The notes: a model not told the origin generated them from the letters alone. DNA of 46,043 nucleotides from JAFGDH01 sp964441265 (GCA_964441265.1 CAYYKJ010000012.1:1-46043); one strand, 5' to 3'; positions 23,977 to 32,305 are shown, counted from the stretch's first letter. Made by a program: numbers and translations.

Positions 23977-24791
23977 TCATTGTTCAAAGCATTCAGCCTC
24001 TTTCTCACCGTTTCCGTGATTTTCCCGAATTCCTCCGCGGCCGTGGAATCATCCAGCACGAAGGGCTTCCCCTTGTCCGCCGAACCGGAAATCACCGGGT
24101 CCAGCGGGATCCTGCCCAGGAACGCCTCCCCGAGTTCCTCTGCCGCCTTCTCTCCGCCGCCGCTGCCGAAAACGTCACCGGACATGTTCTCCACAATCCC
24201 GGCCACCGGTATCCCCAGCCTGGTGACCATCTTCGCGGACTTCCTGGCGTCCACCACGGAAACCTGCTGGGGAGAGGTCACTATCACGACCCCGTCGGGC
24301 CTGAGCATCTGCATTATTGTGAGCGGGGCGTCGCTGGTCCCCGGGGGGAGGTCGACGACCATGTAGTCCGACTTCCCCCATTCCACCTGGCCCAGGAGCT
24401 GCATTATGGCGTTGGAGAGCATGGGACCCCTCCATATTACCGGCTGGTCCTCTCTCTCCTGCAGGGAGGCGAAGGAGACCACCTTCATACCGTACCTCTC
24501 CGCGGGCATTATCCTGTCATCCCTCGCCGAGAGGGACTCCTTTATTCCCAGGAACCTGTTAACGTTGGGGCAGTCTATGTCTGCGTCGAGCAGGGAGACT
24601 CTCCCGTCCTTCGCCAGGGAGGCCGCCAGGTTGACGGCCACCGTGGTCTTCCCGACCCCTCCCTTGCCGCTCATGACGGCTATCTTACGCTTTATCCCGC
24701 CGAGGTTGCGGGAGATTCCCTCCCGGGTCTCCTCCATGGCCCTGCGAGCCTCTGCCATCCTCTTCTCATCCACTCCGGATTCCTCTCCCAT
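23973..24791 (-). CDS. Mrp/Nbp35/ApbC-family ATPase (Fe-S cluster carrier type)
   Basis: This 272-residue protein has the Walker A SGKGGVGKTT (41-50), DADIDCPNV, VVDLPPGTSDAPLT and the VENMS motif. The family carries or transfers Fe-S clusters. Odd feature: after VENMS the usual CPxC cluster ligands are absent and a Gly-rich GSGGGEKAAEE follows, so cluster binding by the canonical route is doubtful. A TATA-like TTTATAATAT lies about 30 bp upstream, inside the end of the CoA-binding gene. The 3' end overlaps the UDG start by 4 bp. Confidence 0.88.
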   Translation of the reverse strand: MGEESGVDEKRMAEARRAMEETREGISRNLGGIKRKIAVMSGKGGVGKTTVAVNLAASLAKDGRVSLLDADIDCPNVNRFLGIKESLSARDDRIMPAERYGMKVVSFASLQEREDQPVIWRGPMLSNAIMQLLGQVEWGKSDYMVVDLPPGTSDAPLTIMQMLRPDGVVIVTSPQQVSVVDARKSAKMVTRLGIPVAGIVENMSGDVFGSGGGEKAAEELGEAFLGRIPLDPVISGSADKGKPFVLDDSTAAEEFGKITETVRKRLNALNNE

Positions 24792-24816
24792 ACCATTAAC
24801 CCCAGTATTCCAGATA

Positions 24817-25209
24817 TTATAAATTTTCCCCGAGCCCGTCCACCACGAAGCATGCGTTTGTCATGCAGTCGATACCGTTCTCCTCGCAGAATTTTACTGC
24901 CTCCTCCGATTCCGAGCCCGGCTGCATCCATATCCTCTTTATGCCCAGCTTCTTCGCCGACCTGACCACCTTCTCCGCAATCTTCGGGGGGACCACCGTG
25001 ATGACCACGTCCGGCCTCTCCGGGAGGGATTTCAGGTCGGGATAGCACCTGTCGCCCCTCATGTCACCGTATTTGGGGTTGACCGGGAAAACCTTGCTGA
25101 ATTTCTTTTTCAGCGCCGTGTAAACCCTGTAGCCCCACTTATTGGGGTCCGAGGAAACGCCGACCACCGCGATGGCATTGTTCTTCTTCAGGAACTCCTC
25201 CGTCCTCAT
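24817..25209 (-). CDS. CoA-binding domain protein (YccU-like)
   Basis: The product has 130 residues and one Rossmann domain: AVVGVSSDPNKWGYRVY, FPVNPKYGDMRGDRCYPDLKSLPERPDVVI, PPKIAEKVVRSA and IWMQPGSESEEAV, the pattern of the CoA_binding_2 family related to succinyl-CoA synthetase. The biological role of stand-alone members is unknown. Its ATG overlaps the stop of the upstream metallo-beta-lactamase-fold gene by 4 bp, so both are probably translated from one message. Confidence 0.9.
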   Translation of the reverse strand: MRTEEFLKKNNAIAVVGVSSDPNKWGYRVYTALKKKFSKVFPVNPKYGDMRGDRCYPDLKSLPERPDVVITVVPPKIAEKVVRSAKKLGIKRIWMQPGSESEEAVKFCEENGIDCMTNACFVVDGLGENL

Positions 25210-25928
25210 AACTCTATCACCTTTCCCACTCCGTTGTCCACGTAATCATCCCCGTATTCCTGCCCGAACATCTCCCTCGCCCTCTCCCCGGAGCAGTGGC
25301 AGGGGGCCGCCCTCTTCACGCCGAGCTCCCTGAAGGAGTTTATTATACTCCCCAGTTCGGTGTCGCCCTCCCCGTCCAGGTGGAAACCTCCGACCACGAG
25401 GTATACGTCACCGCCCGTCATCTTCTTCACCTCTCCGGTTATGTGCACGACCCCGGGATGGGCGCATCCGGTCATGACCACCAGCCCTTCGGAGGAATTT
25501 ATGATCAGCGACTGCTCCTTTACCCGGGTCCCCAGCTCACCGGTCGTAGAAACGCCCTCTGAAATCTTTATTGGACCACCCACTTCTTCAACCCCGGCCC
25601 CGAGGGAGCGGACTTCCTCCCTGAAGCCATGCGGGAAAGACTTCAGCAGGTAAACCGTCACGTCAGGGTTGATCTCCAGGACCCCTTTCAGCCCCCCTGT
25701 GTGGTCACCATGGGCGTGGGAAAGTACTATCTTGTCTATGTCCTCCGGGTCCTTCCCAGCCTTCTCCATGTTTTCCATGAGGGTCCCGGAATCAGCTCCA
25801 GTGTCGAACAATATGGTCTCACCCTCCAGCTCGATCAGGCAGGAGAATCCCCATCCCGTCCTGAGTTCCGGCTCGTGCTGATAATTGTCATAAACGGTCG
25901 TCAGTTTCGCTTTATTTGCCTCTCCCAT
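25206..25928 (-). CDS. Metallo-beta-lactamase-fold hydrolase (MptA/RFAP-synthase-like subgroup)
   Basis: From ATG 25928 (GGAAGTG upstream; GTG 25937 also possible) the product has ~240 residues. It shows TVYDNYQHEPELRTGWGFSCLIE, the metal motif SHAHGDHTGG, TGCAHPGVVHI and C-terminal VVGGFHLDGEG...PCHCSG. This is the arrangement of the COG1237 group, which includes enzymes annotated as ribofuranosylaminobenzene 5'-phosphate or dihydropterin-related synthases; the true substrate cannot be read. It is the first recognised gene of the CoA-binding pair; a possible 28-codon membrane peptide precedes it. Confidence 0.88.
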   Translation of the reverse strand: MGEANKAKLTTVYDNYQHEPELRTGWGFSCLIELEGETILFDTGADSGTLMENMEKAGKDPEDIDKIVLSHAHGDHTGGLKGVLEINPDVTVYLLKSFPHGFREEVRSLGAGVEEVGGPIKISEGVSTTGELGTRVKEQSLIINSSEGLVVMTGCAHPGVVHITGEVKKMTGGDVYLVVGGFHLDGEGDTELGSIINSFRELGVKRAAPCHCSGERAREMFGQEYGDDYVDNGVGKVIEL

Positions 25929-25952
25929 CTCGATCACTTCCAGGTTTCCGTT

Positions 25953-26039
25953 TTATTTATCTCTCATGGAATAAAAAAACAATACCGCCACCAGGACGGC
26001 AAACACCGCAATCACCGAGGCCAGATCCAGAGTCTCCAC
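25953..26039 (-). CDS. Possible 28-residue single-pass membrane microprotein
   Basis: GTG 26039 to TAA 25953 encodes a peptide with charged ends and one hydrophobic helix (SVIAVFAVLVAVLFFY). It lies 24 bp upstream of the MBL-fold gene on the same strand. An AT-rich TTTTAAAAATTTTAA lies further upstream. Start codon and expression are uncertain. Confidence 0.28.
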   Translation of the reverse strand: METLDLASVIAVFAVLVAVLFFYSMRDK

Positions 26040-26134
26040 GGACCGGCACCGGCTGATAACAGGATTCCCTGCCGGTTAAAATTTTTAAAAGCTAGCACTC
26101 CATGTATGGAAATCCCGTCCGGCCTTCCGGGACA

Positions 26135-26476
26135 TCAGAATATAATGCTCTCAGGGTTCACGAAATCACGATTCAGGATGACGCACGCGTCATCAACGAT
26201 GTCGCCTTTCAGCATGTTTCTCAGCTCATCGTGCCTGATATTTATCTGATAGCCGTTCTCTTTTCCGCTGATCCTCTTTACCCTGATCTTGTTCACGTGT
26301 TCGTTTCCGGGGCAGCAGGGAGCATTAAGATCAATATAAATCCTGCTCCTGCTGAAATCGCCTCTGCTTGTCCTGTACGCATGACTCGCCGGAATGAATC
26401 TCTCATCCCCGACACGCATGTTCTTAAGAGCGGAAACTCCTTCCCCGGTATCAATCTTCGGACTCATAATAACCAT
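26135..26476 (-). CDS. Hypothetical protein
   Basis: From ATG 26476 the product has 113 residues; ATG 26467 is also possible. A TTTAAAG box about 20 bp upstream fits a leaderless start, and the longer in-frame extension would overlap the radical SAM gene. The sequence has alternating strands and two adjacent Cys (APCCPGNEHV) and ends with RDFVNPESIIF. I recognise no family. It lies just downstream of the radical SAM gene on the same strand. Confidence 0.5.
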   Translation of the reverse strand: MVIMSPKIDTGEGVSALKNMRVGDERFIPASHAYRTSRGDFSRSRIYIDLNAPCCPGNEHVNKIRVKRISGKENGYQINIRHDELRNMLKGDIVDDACVILNRDFVNPESIIF

Positions 26477-26489
26477 ATGAACGGAAGCT

Positions 26490-27269
26490 TTAAATGGATT
26501 CCGGCCTTCTCTCAAGGGTCTCCTTCCTGTCCACGGGCTCGACTCCGGTCTTCTCCGCGTCATAAACCATCCTGCATTTCATACCTTCGAAGACGTCCTT
26601 TATCCTCTCCATATCCCCCGCGGAAAGGGAGTATTTCCTGCCCCGCCCCCTGGTGGCTGTGTTGAGATGGACGAGGTCCGGATCCATGGTTCCGGCCAGA
26701 TCTCTCATCTCCTCCGCGTGATCCCTGTTCTGCTCCAGGAACATCATCTGGAGGTATAATTTCCCTCCGTATTCCTTCCTGAACACCCTCATGCCGTCCA
26801 CCATCCTCCCGAAATCCACGTCAGGATGGGACATGTTTATTTTCCTGAAAAGCTCCGGGTCGGGGGCGTCCAGCTTCAGGCTGACCACGTCCGCTTCCGA
26901 AAGGTCCCTCCTCACGCCGGGATCGCTTATCAGGGAGGAATTGGTCAGGACCCCGACTTCCTTGCCGTATCCCTCAGCGAACTCCTTCGCCTTCAGTATT
27001 ATGTCCCTGAGGTTGGAGGCCAGCGTGGGCTCCCCGGTGCCGGATACGTTTATGATGTCGAATTCCACCCCTCCCATGACTTCCCGCAGGTCCCTCCCGA
27101 CCCGCTCCGCCTCAACGAACTTCCTTCTCTTCACGGTAATGTTCTTTACGGGACGGAGCTGGCAGTAGATGCAGTTGAACGAGCAGTAGCTGCCGCAGTT
27201 GGCATCTATCCCCGCAGACCTCCCGAATCTCCAGGAATCGATCGGCCCGTAAACCGTCCTTTTAATCAT
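26490..27269 (-). CDS. Radical SAM protein (COG0731-like)
   Basis: Starting at ATG 27269, with GAGGGGA just upstream, the product has 259 residues. The cluster motif is CSFNCIYC (CxxxCxxC), preceded by GPIDSWRFGRSAGID, and followed by NVSGTGEPTLASN (the GGE-like SAM motif region) and TNSSLI. This subgroup is related to TYW1 and to archaeal Fe-S oxidoreductases of unknown substrate. The 12-bp gap after the HEPN gene suggests transcriptional read-through, but the functional link to HEPN/MNT is doubtful. Confidence 0.87.
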   Translation of the reverse strand: MIKRTVYGPIDSWRFGRSAGIDANCGSYCSFNCIYCQLRPVKNITVKRRKFVEAERVGRDLREVMGGVEFDIINVSGTGEPTLASNLRDIILKAKEFAEGYGKEVGVLTNSSLISDPGVRRDLSEADVVSLKLDAPDPELFRKINMSHPDVDFGRMVDGMRVFRKEYGGKLYLQMMFLEQNRDHAEEMRDLAGTMDPDLVHLNTATRGRGRKYSLSAGDMERIKDVFEGMKCRMVYDAEKTGVEPVDRKETLERRPESI

Positions 27270-27283
27270 ACTGGTCCCCTCAT

Positions 27284-27709
27284 TCACCGGGTCTTTTCCT
27301 CGCACAGGATTTTCAGGTCCCTGATGAGCTTCCTGCATTTTTCGATCGAATCTTTCGCCGTCCCGAAATCCATCATTTTCCCGTAATAGGTAAGGGCGTT
27401 TCTTTTATACCTCAGGTCATCAAAGACAACGTACAGATCCCTCCTTTTCAGGACGTCCCTCAGATAATAGCCGAGGCAGACGTGATTGATGATCTTATAT
27501 CCGTCCAGTATAGCCACAGCATGGGCCAGTTCCAGGGCGGAGGAGTAATAATCCTCGAAAACGAAATTGGCCGTCTTTTCTGCGGGCTCCCTCGCGGCAC
27601 CAATCCTCCCCATAGCCGTCCCGATCAGGGATTTCGCCCTTCCCCTGTCCGGGGTCACTTTCACCGAAAGGTTCTGCTCCATGCATTCCTTCCAGCATGC
27701 CTGTTTCAT
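27284..27709 (-). CDS. HEPN-domain protein (toxin of a HEPN/MNT pair)
   Basis: This 141-residue, all-helical protein has an RN-x-L-x-YYG motif (R103, N104, Y108) where RNase HEPN proteins carry Rx4-6H. Helices around 46-80 (YYSSALELAHAVAILDGYKI) match the HEPN core. In HEPN/MNT systems the HEPN protein is an RNA-cutting toxin kept inactive by a nucleotidyltransferase that AMPylates a Tyr; here the YY of the motif is the likely target. The ATG overlaps the MNT stop by 4 bp. Confidence 0.82.
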   Translation of the reverse strand: MKQACWKECMEQNLSVKVTPDRGRAKSLIGTAMGRIGAAREPAEKTANFVFEDYYSSALELAHAVAILDGYKIINHVCLGYYLRDVLKRRDLYVVFDDLRYKRNALTYYGKMMDFGTAKDSIEKCRKLIRDLKILCEEKTR

Positions 27710-28239
27710 CCGAAAACCTCCAGGAAGCCGTTCAGGACAGTGCCGTTCAGGATGTTGTTGGCAAGATGCTTGTTCCCGATCTCATCCGGGCTCTTATGGA
27801 AGAACAGCTGTATCTTCCTCCCGAGCATCCTCTCGAATCTCCCGATATCCGTTCGTTTTTTGGAGGGGGTCTGAACGTAAATGTCGATGTCACTGCCTTC
27901 GGTATCCTCGCCCTTCTCATAAGAGCCGAAAACGATCATAACGGGATTGTGCAGCTCCTTCCTGACGTGATCAACCAGGCCCGTCTTATAGAGCTGCCCG
28001 ATATTGTACAGCCGCTTCTCCAGAAGGAAGCTGTCACCTGCCCTGTCGGCGGTGTAAAGGGTGATCCCTCCAATCACGAGGGTTTTCAGAATCCCTTCTT
28101 TCTTCAGTTCCCTGCAGTACCTTATGACTGAAGGCAGGGGAAGGTCAAGCTTCTTCTCGATCTGCCTTACCCTGAGCCTGTCCGAGGGATTCACGAAAAA
28201 GTGCTCCCTGATCCTAGTCTTGATATTTTTTTGTCTCAT
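27706..28239 (-). CDS. wHTH + MNT nucleotidyltransferase (antitoxin)
   Basis: This 177-residue protein has an N-terminal winged helix (residues 1-60: RVRQIEKKLDLPLPSVIRYCRELKKEGIL) and a minimal nucleotidyltransferase domain with FGSYEKGEDTEGSDIDIYV (GS and DxD). The DNA-binding part suggests autoregulation, and TTGATA repeats abut its start codon. It is expected to AMPylate and silence the HEPN partner encoded by the overlapping next gene. A TATA-like TTTAAATATC is about 28 bp upstream, so the transcript is likely leaderless. Confidence 0.88.
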   Translation of the reverse strand: MRQKNIKTRIREHFFVNPSDRLRVRQIEKKLDLPLPSVIRYCRELKKEGILKTLVIGGITLYTADRAGDSFLLEKRLYNIGQLYKTGLVDHVRKELHNPVMIVFGSYEKGEDTEGSDIDIYVQTPSKKRTDIGRFERMLGRKIQLFFHKSPDEIGNKHLANNILNGTVLNGFLEVFG

Positions 28240-28271
28240 TTGATATTATATAGTATCAATTGATATTTAAA
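28240..28271. promoter_or_regulatory. Promoter/operator of the first HEPN/MNT module
   Basis: Three half-sites, TTGATA (28240-28245), TATCAA (28254-28259) and TTGATA (28260-28265), fill the space between the MNT start codon and its TATA box (TTTAAATATC on the minus strand). The first two form an inverted repeat. This is a plausible binding site for the wHTH of the MNT protein. Confidence 0.55.
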
Positions 28272-28309
28272 GTTATCGAAATTAAGTTACGTAATCTGAA
28301 ACCGTTACT

Positions 28310-28777
28310 ATGGAGCAATCCAAAAAGATAGTGAGTGTCACCCTGATAATAACGATCTTCGTCCTGGCCGTCTCTCTGACGGCTCTTTACGTGCAGGCAC
28401 AGATAGAGGCAGGGACGGTCTGCACCTGCGCGATACCCATACCCGTCCTGATGCCCATTCTCTCCTCCATAGGACTGCTGGTGGGGACGCTGGTCTATTA
28501 CTTCTTCGTCCCTTCCCCGGAAGGCAGGAGCGGAAAAAACGACACGGGAATGATATCAGACATGGTCGGGGGAGACGAGGGCGTGGTGCTCAGGAAGGTC
28601 ATAGAGGAAGGAGGGAATATTCCCCAGTCCAGAATAGTGTCCTCCACCGGGCTCTCCAAGGTCAGGGTCTTCCGCGCGATAGAGAAGCTCAGGAAGAGGA
28701 ACCTCGTTAGCAAGAGCCCCCACGGCAAGACAAACATGATAGAGGCAAGGAAGGACATGCTGGATGCCTTCGGATGA
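28310..28777 (+). CDS. Membrane-anchored winged-helix regulator
   Basis: This 155-residue protein has two hydrophobic helices (about 8-30 and 43-66) with CTC between them, then a cytoplasmic winged helix (residues ~88-150: VVLRKVIEEGGNIPQSRIVSSTGLSKVRVFRAIEKLRKRNLVS). The arrangement is that of archaeal membrane-bound wHTH proteins thought to sense envelope state. It is divergent from the MNT gene, with the operator region between them. Targets are unknown. Confidence 0.8.
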   Translation: MEQSKKIVSVTLIITIFVLAVSLTALYVQAQIEAGTVCTCAIPIPVLMPILSSIGLLVGTLVYYFFVPSPEGRSGKNDTGMISDMVGGDEGVVLRKVIEEGGNIPQSRIVSSTGLSKVRVFRAIEKLRKRNLVSKSPHGKTNMIEARKDMLDAFG

Positions 28778-28814
28778 TTTTTAAATAGAATTCACATATT
28801 CTCAATAGAAGATC

Positions 28815-29407
28815 ATGAAAAGAGCCAAAAACAAGGGTTACGAGGTCCGGGAAGGCACCATCGTGCTGAAAAGGAGCCTCACCAGATTCGACACGTTTGT
28901 GAAGAAATTTCTTGACGTGCTGAAGAGGTATTCCGATTACATGGTAGTCAGCGGATTCGTGAGCGTTTCAACCGGGAGAGTGAGGGCAACCGAAGACGTT
29001 GATGTGCTCGTTCCGGTGATGAAGAAAGGGAGTTCGAAAGGTTCTTCAGGGATGTCAAGGAGAACGGCTTTTGGTGCTTTCAGGGCGATTCCCCGGAAGA
29101 GGTTTATCCCTGCGTGGAAAACATGGAAAACATACGGTTTTCCAGAAAGGGGGAAATGTACCCCAACATGGAATTCGTGCCCATAGACAAGACGAAGAAG
29201 ATTCAGTATTTCGAGTTCACCCATCCCAGAAAGCTCAGAGTCAGAGATTTCGAGTTCAGGATACCCCCGCTGGAATTCGAGATACTCTACAAGGAAAGGA
29301 TCCTGGGAAGTGAAAAAGATATGGAAGACGCCGAACACCTGAGAACGTTCTTTTCGGACATACTGAGCGAGGATAAATTTAAGGAATACGGCAGAATTAT
29401 CAAGTGA
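28815..29407 (+). pseudogene. Frameshifted nucleotidyltransferase (AbiEii-like/MNT-superfamily)
   Basis: The first part (from ATG 28829-region MKRAKNKGYEV; frame starts 28815) holds the NTase signature GRVRATEDVDVLVPVMKK. At about 29022-29032 (AAGAAAGGGAG) the frame is lost; reading one frame over gives EFERFFRDVKENGFWCFQGD... and continues without stops to TGA 29407. The whole protein would have ~197 residues. A single missing base in the A/G run restores one frame. It is either a real inactivation or an assembly error in a homopolymer. A small partner gene follows after 4 bp. Confidence 0.75.
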
Positions 29408-29411
29408 TGGC

Positions 29412-29612
29412 ATGAAACCGAGTAAACGCTCCGACTACGTGAGGATGTACGCGGAAATGCTCAAGGAAGACAACAGACTTTTCAGGCAGCAGAAGATGAT
29501 AATAGAATCCCAGATGAAAATGAGCTCTTCCCTTTTCAGAAATATGTTCGGCCGCAAAAACTTCAAAAAGAGGGCCAGGGAATACCTGAGGGCACGCAAA
29601 GTGATAAAGTGA
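29412..29612 (+). CDS. Small basic protein downstream of the nucleotidyltransferase
   Basis: This 66-residue, strongly basic helical protein (RMYAEMLKEDNRLFRQQKMIIESQMKMSSSLFRNMF...) starts 4 bp after the broken nucleotidyltransferase frame, so the two form an operon. I do not recognise a family. Position and size would suit the second member of a two-gene toxin-antitoxin-like unit, but this is inference only. Confidence 0.55.
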   Translation: MKPSKRSDYVRMYAEMLKEDNRLFRQQKMIIESQMKMSSSLFRNMFGRKNFKKRAREYLRARKVIK

Positions 29613-29651
29613 TCCCTGTTCAGGTATGCACAACAAAAATCATGGAGAACA

Positions 29652-30518
29652 TCAGGAAGATTTTCGTTCAATGATCTTCTTCAGTTTTCTGTATATTTCC
29701 TTTATCTCCCTCACCGCTTTCAGGTCGGTCTCCATTATCGGGGTCATCTCCGACAGGGCCTTGAATATCCCCCTGTCGAAGGATATCCTTCCCAGAAGCC
29801 TGTCCCCGGCGAATTCCTCTATCTTACCGGTCATCTCCTCGTTTATGTCCCATTTGTTTATGACCACGGAATAATCCACTCCGAAATGGCCGACCACCTC
29901 GAGTACCCTCTTCAGGTCGGAGAATCCGGAGGGCGTGGGCTCCGTGACCAGAACGGCATGATCGGTCCCCTTCAGCGAGGCGATCACAGGACAACCTATG
30001 CCAGCCGCCGAGTCCAGTATGGTCAGGCCGTCGCCCATCTTCTTCGCCCTCTCCCTTATCTCGTCCACCACCTTCCCGGAGCCGGTCTCGCCGGGGTAGA
30101 GATGGCCGGAGACCAGAGGGAAGCCGTATTTGGTCTTCCTTACCATGAATTCCCCGTTCTTGACCGGGTTTATGCTTATCGCACCGTGCGGGCAGGTGTG
30201 CATACACATGCCGCAGCCCTCGCAGAGGTAGGGGATTATCTCTGGTTTCTCACCGTATCTGAGCGCCCCGAACCTGCACACGTCCCTGCATTTTTCACAG
30301 AGCCTGCACTTATCGTAATCTATGGAAGCCTTCTCGGAAACGGATATCTTCTCGGAGGTGTCCCATTCCTTTATGCCCAGCCACAGACCCATGTCGGGCG
30401 CGTCCACGTCGCAGTCTATGGCCGTTATCTTCTGATCCCTGGAAAAAAGGTAGGCAAGCGAGGAGGAAAGCATGGATTTACCCACTCCGCCCTTGCCCGA
30501 AGCTATCGCGATTATCAT
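29652..30518 (-). CDS. MinD/ParA-family ATPase with inserted 2[4Fe-4S] ferredoxin domain (B)
   Basis: This 288-residue protein has the deviant Walker A SGKGGVGKS (7-15), then a bacterial-type ferredoxin insertion with CRLCEKCRDVC and CEGCGMCMHTC (about 71-115), then the rest of the ATPase (LDSAAGIGCPV, VLVTEPTPSG). COG1149-type proteins of this shape occur next to NifX/NifB-like proteins and are thought to handle Fe-S or metal-sulfur units. It is the last gene of the block, and its start overlaps the previous ATPase stop by 4 bp. Confidence 0.92.
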   Translation of the reverse strand: MIIAIASGKGGVGKSMLSSSLAYLFSRDQKITAIDCDVDAPDMGLWLGIKEWDTSEKISVSEKASIDYDKCRLCEKCRDVCRFGALRYGEKPEIIPYLCEGCGMCMHTCPHGAISINPVKNGEFMVRKTKYGFPLVSGHLYPGETGSGKVVDEIRERAKKMGDGLTILDSAAGIGCPVIASLKGTDHAVLVTEPTPSGFSDLKRVLEVVGHFGVDYSVVINKWDINEEMTGKIEEFAGDRLLGRISFDRGIFKALSEMTPIMETDLKAVREIKEIYRKLKKIIERKSS

Positions 30519-31336
30519 AACAGATCAAGCCCCCTCAAATTCCCGCTGGAATAGGCCCTGACCAGCTCCTCTGAATAGGGTATCTCGAAGGATACCTCCG
30601 TGTTGAATTTTCCGGCCACCCTGTCGATACCTTCCCTGCCGGAGACCCCCGCCTTGTTCAGGACTATCTCCTTGGGTATCTTCAGGACGTCCAGGAGCTC
30701 AAGTATGAGCTCGGAATCGTGCTCTCCCAGGATCGTGGGCTCGGTAACCACGTAGGCCTTGTCGCTGGAGAGGAGCGCGTTTATGACGTCACAATGGGTT
30801 CCCGCAGCCGTGTCCACGAGTAAGTAATCAGCTCCCATCTCCCTGGCCGCTTTCTCCGCATTCACCTTGGTGTCCCTCACTATCGGGCCGGTCTCCTCTA
30901 TGCCGGCCAGGCTCAGCCCGGTCACCATCCTGAGGTTCTTCTCTATCTCCATTTCATAAGATTTCCCGCATTCCTTGTCCGCCGTGCTTATGGCCCCGTG
31001 GGGGCACACGGACCAGCAGAGTCCGCACCCGCAGCAAAGATTCTCCACAACGCCGGGGACCTTTCCCGGAACCTGGAAGAGTGCGTTGAACCTGCATTCC
31101 CTGACGCAAAGGCCGCATTTCCTGCACTTTTCCTGGCTTATCACAGGTATCTTCTGGTATATGGGGGTGGGATTCTTCAGTTCCTGACCCAGTATGAGAT
31201 GGTCGTTGGGGCATTCCACGTCCACGTCGCAGAGGAGAACCTTCTTCCCCTCCTTCACGAGCTTGTACGCGAGAAGGACCGCGAAGGTGGACTTGCCCGT
31301 TCCTCCCTTCCCTCCGGTTATGGCGATTCTTTTCAT
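30515..31336 (-). CDS. MinD/ParA-family ATPase with inserted 2[4Fe-4S] ferredoxin domain (A)
   Basis: This 273-residue protein has Walker A GGKGGTGKS (8-16), a ferredoxin insertion with CRKCGLCVREC and CCGCGLCWSVC, and the ATPase C-terminal half (VDTAAGTHCDV, VVTEPTILGEHD). It is a clear paralogue of the next gene, and the pair probably forms a heterodimer, as adjacent COG1149 pairs are common. It overlaps both neighbours by 4 bp (ATGA type), so translation of the NifX-like protein, ATPase A and ATPase B is coupled. Confidence 0.92.
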   Translation of the reverse strand: MKRIAITGGKGGTGKSTFAVLLAYKLVKEGKKVLLCDVDVECPNDHLILGQELKNPTPIYQKIPVISQEKCRKCGLCVRECRFNALFQVPGKVPGVVENLCCGCGLCWSVCPHGAISTADKECGKSYEMEIEKNLRMVTGLSLAGIEETGPIVRDTKVNAEKAAREMGADYLLVDTAAGTHCDVINALLSSDKAYVVTEPTILGEHDSELILELLDVLKIPKEIVLNKAGVSGREGIDRVAGKFNTEVSFEIPYSEELVRAYSSGNLRGLDLL

Positions 31337-31689
31337 GCGTGGTCACATGGATTCAGGTCTTCCTCTATTTCCCCCTTCAGATAGCTCTCTAATGCCTCGC
31401 CGCTCTTTCCGGAGAAGCCGTGTATGATCTTTATGCCGGTGGGCTGGAATGCCTGTATCGCCCGGGGACCTATGCCGCCGGTGATGAGGACGTCCGCCTT
31501 CAGGCCGGAAACGAAGCTGGGAACCTCAAAGGCCTCGTGTTTCCCGAAATAGGGATTCTTCACGGCCTCGTGGGACTTCATCTTCTTCCCCTCTGTCTCC
31601 GCGACTATGAAACAGGGGCACCTTCCGAAATGCATGGATACCATGCTATCCAGGTCATCCCCTTCGGCGGTCACGACTACTGTTGCCAT
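31333..31689 (-). CDS. NifX/NifB-C-like (dinitrogenase Fe-Mo cofactor family) protein
   Basis: This 118-residue protein has the family core: VVVTAEGDDLDSMVSMHFGRCPCFIVAE, KNPYFGKH, VLITGGIGPRAIQAFQPTGIKII, and a C-terminal helix. Stand-alone members bind metal-sulfur clusters; most are unrelated to nitrogen fixation itself. The FGRCPCF loop carries two cysteines that could be ligands. It overlaps the upstream family member by 13 bp and the downstream ATPase by 4 bp. Confidence 0.9.
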   Translation of the reverse strand: MATVVVTAEGDDLDSMVSMHFGRCPCFIVAETEGKKMKSHEAVKNPYFGKHEAFEVPSFVSGLKADVLITGGIGPRAIQAFQPTGIKIIHGFSGKSGEALESYLKGEIEEDLNPCDHA

Positions 31690-32132
31690 CTTCTCCCGCC
31701 TCCCTGGCCTCTGCCCTGGCCTCCTCCCATACCTCCGCCCCGGCCCATGCCGAAGCCTGCGCCCGGGACCTGCTTTCCGGACGTGGTGGAATCGGATATC
31801 TCCTGCAGCTTGCCCTCAATAAATGCCTTGACCGCCTCCTCCACCTTCGTTCCCGCGGAAGAGAACACCCTGATGCTGGCCTGCTTCAGAATGACCATTG
31901 AATTGGGGCCTATGTTCCCGGTTATGACTACCTCCGCCCCCTCGTTCAGGACCGTCTGTGACGCCTGAACCCCCGCGCCGCTGGGCGAACGGGCGGCCTG
32001 GTTGGGAACCACTTTGTGGCCCTTTATCTCGTTTCCCTCTATATCCACTATGGTGAACGACCCGCATCTCCCGAAGACCGGGGTCACGGTGTCGTCCATC
32101 CCGCCGTTTCCAGTAGAAACCGCTATTTTCAT
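31677..32132 (-). CDS. NifX-like protein with Gly/Met-rich tail
   Basis: This 151-residue protein has the family fold at 1-110 (MKIAVSTGNGGMDDTVTPVFGRCGSFTIVD, EVVITGNIGPNSM) and then a tail of about 30 residues rich in Gly, Arg, Gln and Met. A strong Shine-Dalgarno (GGAGGTG) precedes ATG 32132. Tails of this kind recur in the neighbouring DUF134 and DUF5320 proteins, as if the set shares a disordered interaction element. The 11-bp repeats at 32187-32224 lie about 55-90 bp upstream. Confidence 0.9.
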   Translation of the reverse strand: MKIAVSTGNGGMDDTVTPVFGRCGSFTIVDIEGNEIKGHKVVPNQAARSPSGAGVQASQTVLNEGAEVVITGNIGPNSMVILKQASIRVFSSAGTKVEEAVKAFIEGKLQEISDSTTSGKQVPGAGFGMGRGGGMGGGQGRGQGGGRRWQQ

Positions 32133-32186
32133 TCAAACACCTCCGTATGGATACCTATCTTTGATATCTCCGTAAGCATTGGCTGC

Positions 32187-32224
32187 TTATTAGGTTTAAT
32201 TGGAATCCCTCATTTATTAGGTTT
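32187..32224. repeat. Two direct 11-bp repeats upstream of the NifX-like genes
   Basis: TTATTAGGTTT occurs at 32187-32197 and 32214-32224, 27 bp apart. The second continues into TTAGG-TTTG-CCTTAA, which resembles an imperfect version of the DtxR-type palindrome at 20782. They may be regulator sites for the leftward NifX-like genes or for the rightward small gene at 32306. Confidence 0.45.
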
Positions 32225-32305
32225 GCCTTAATTTTGGATTTATCTCAAATATTTATCCCTCCGGCGGGCCGGAGAAAGAGAAAAGAATTTATTGCTGAAC
32301 CGCCA

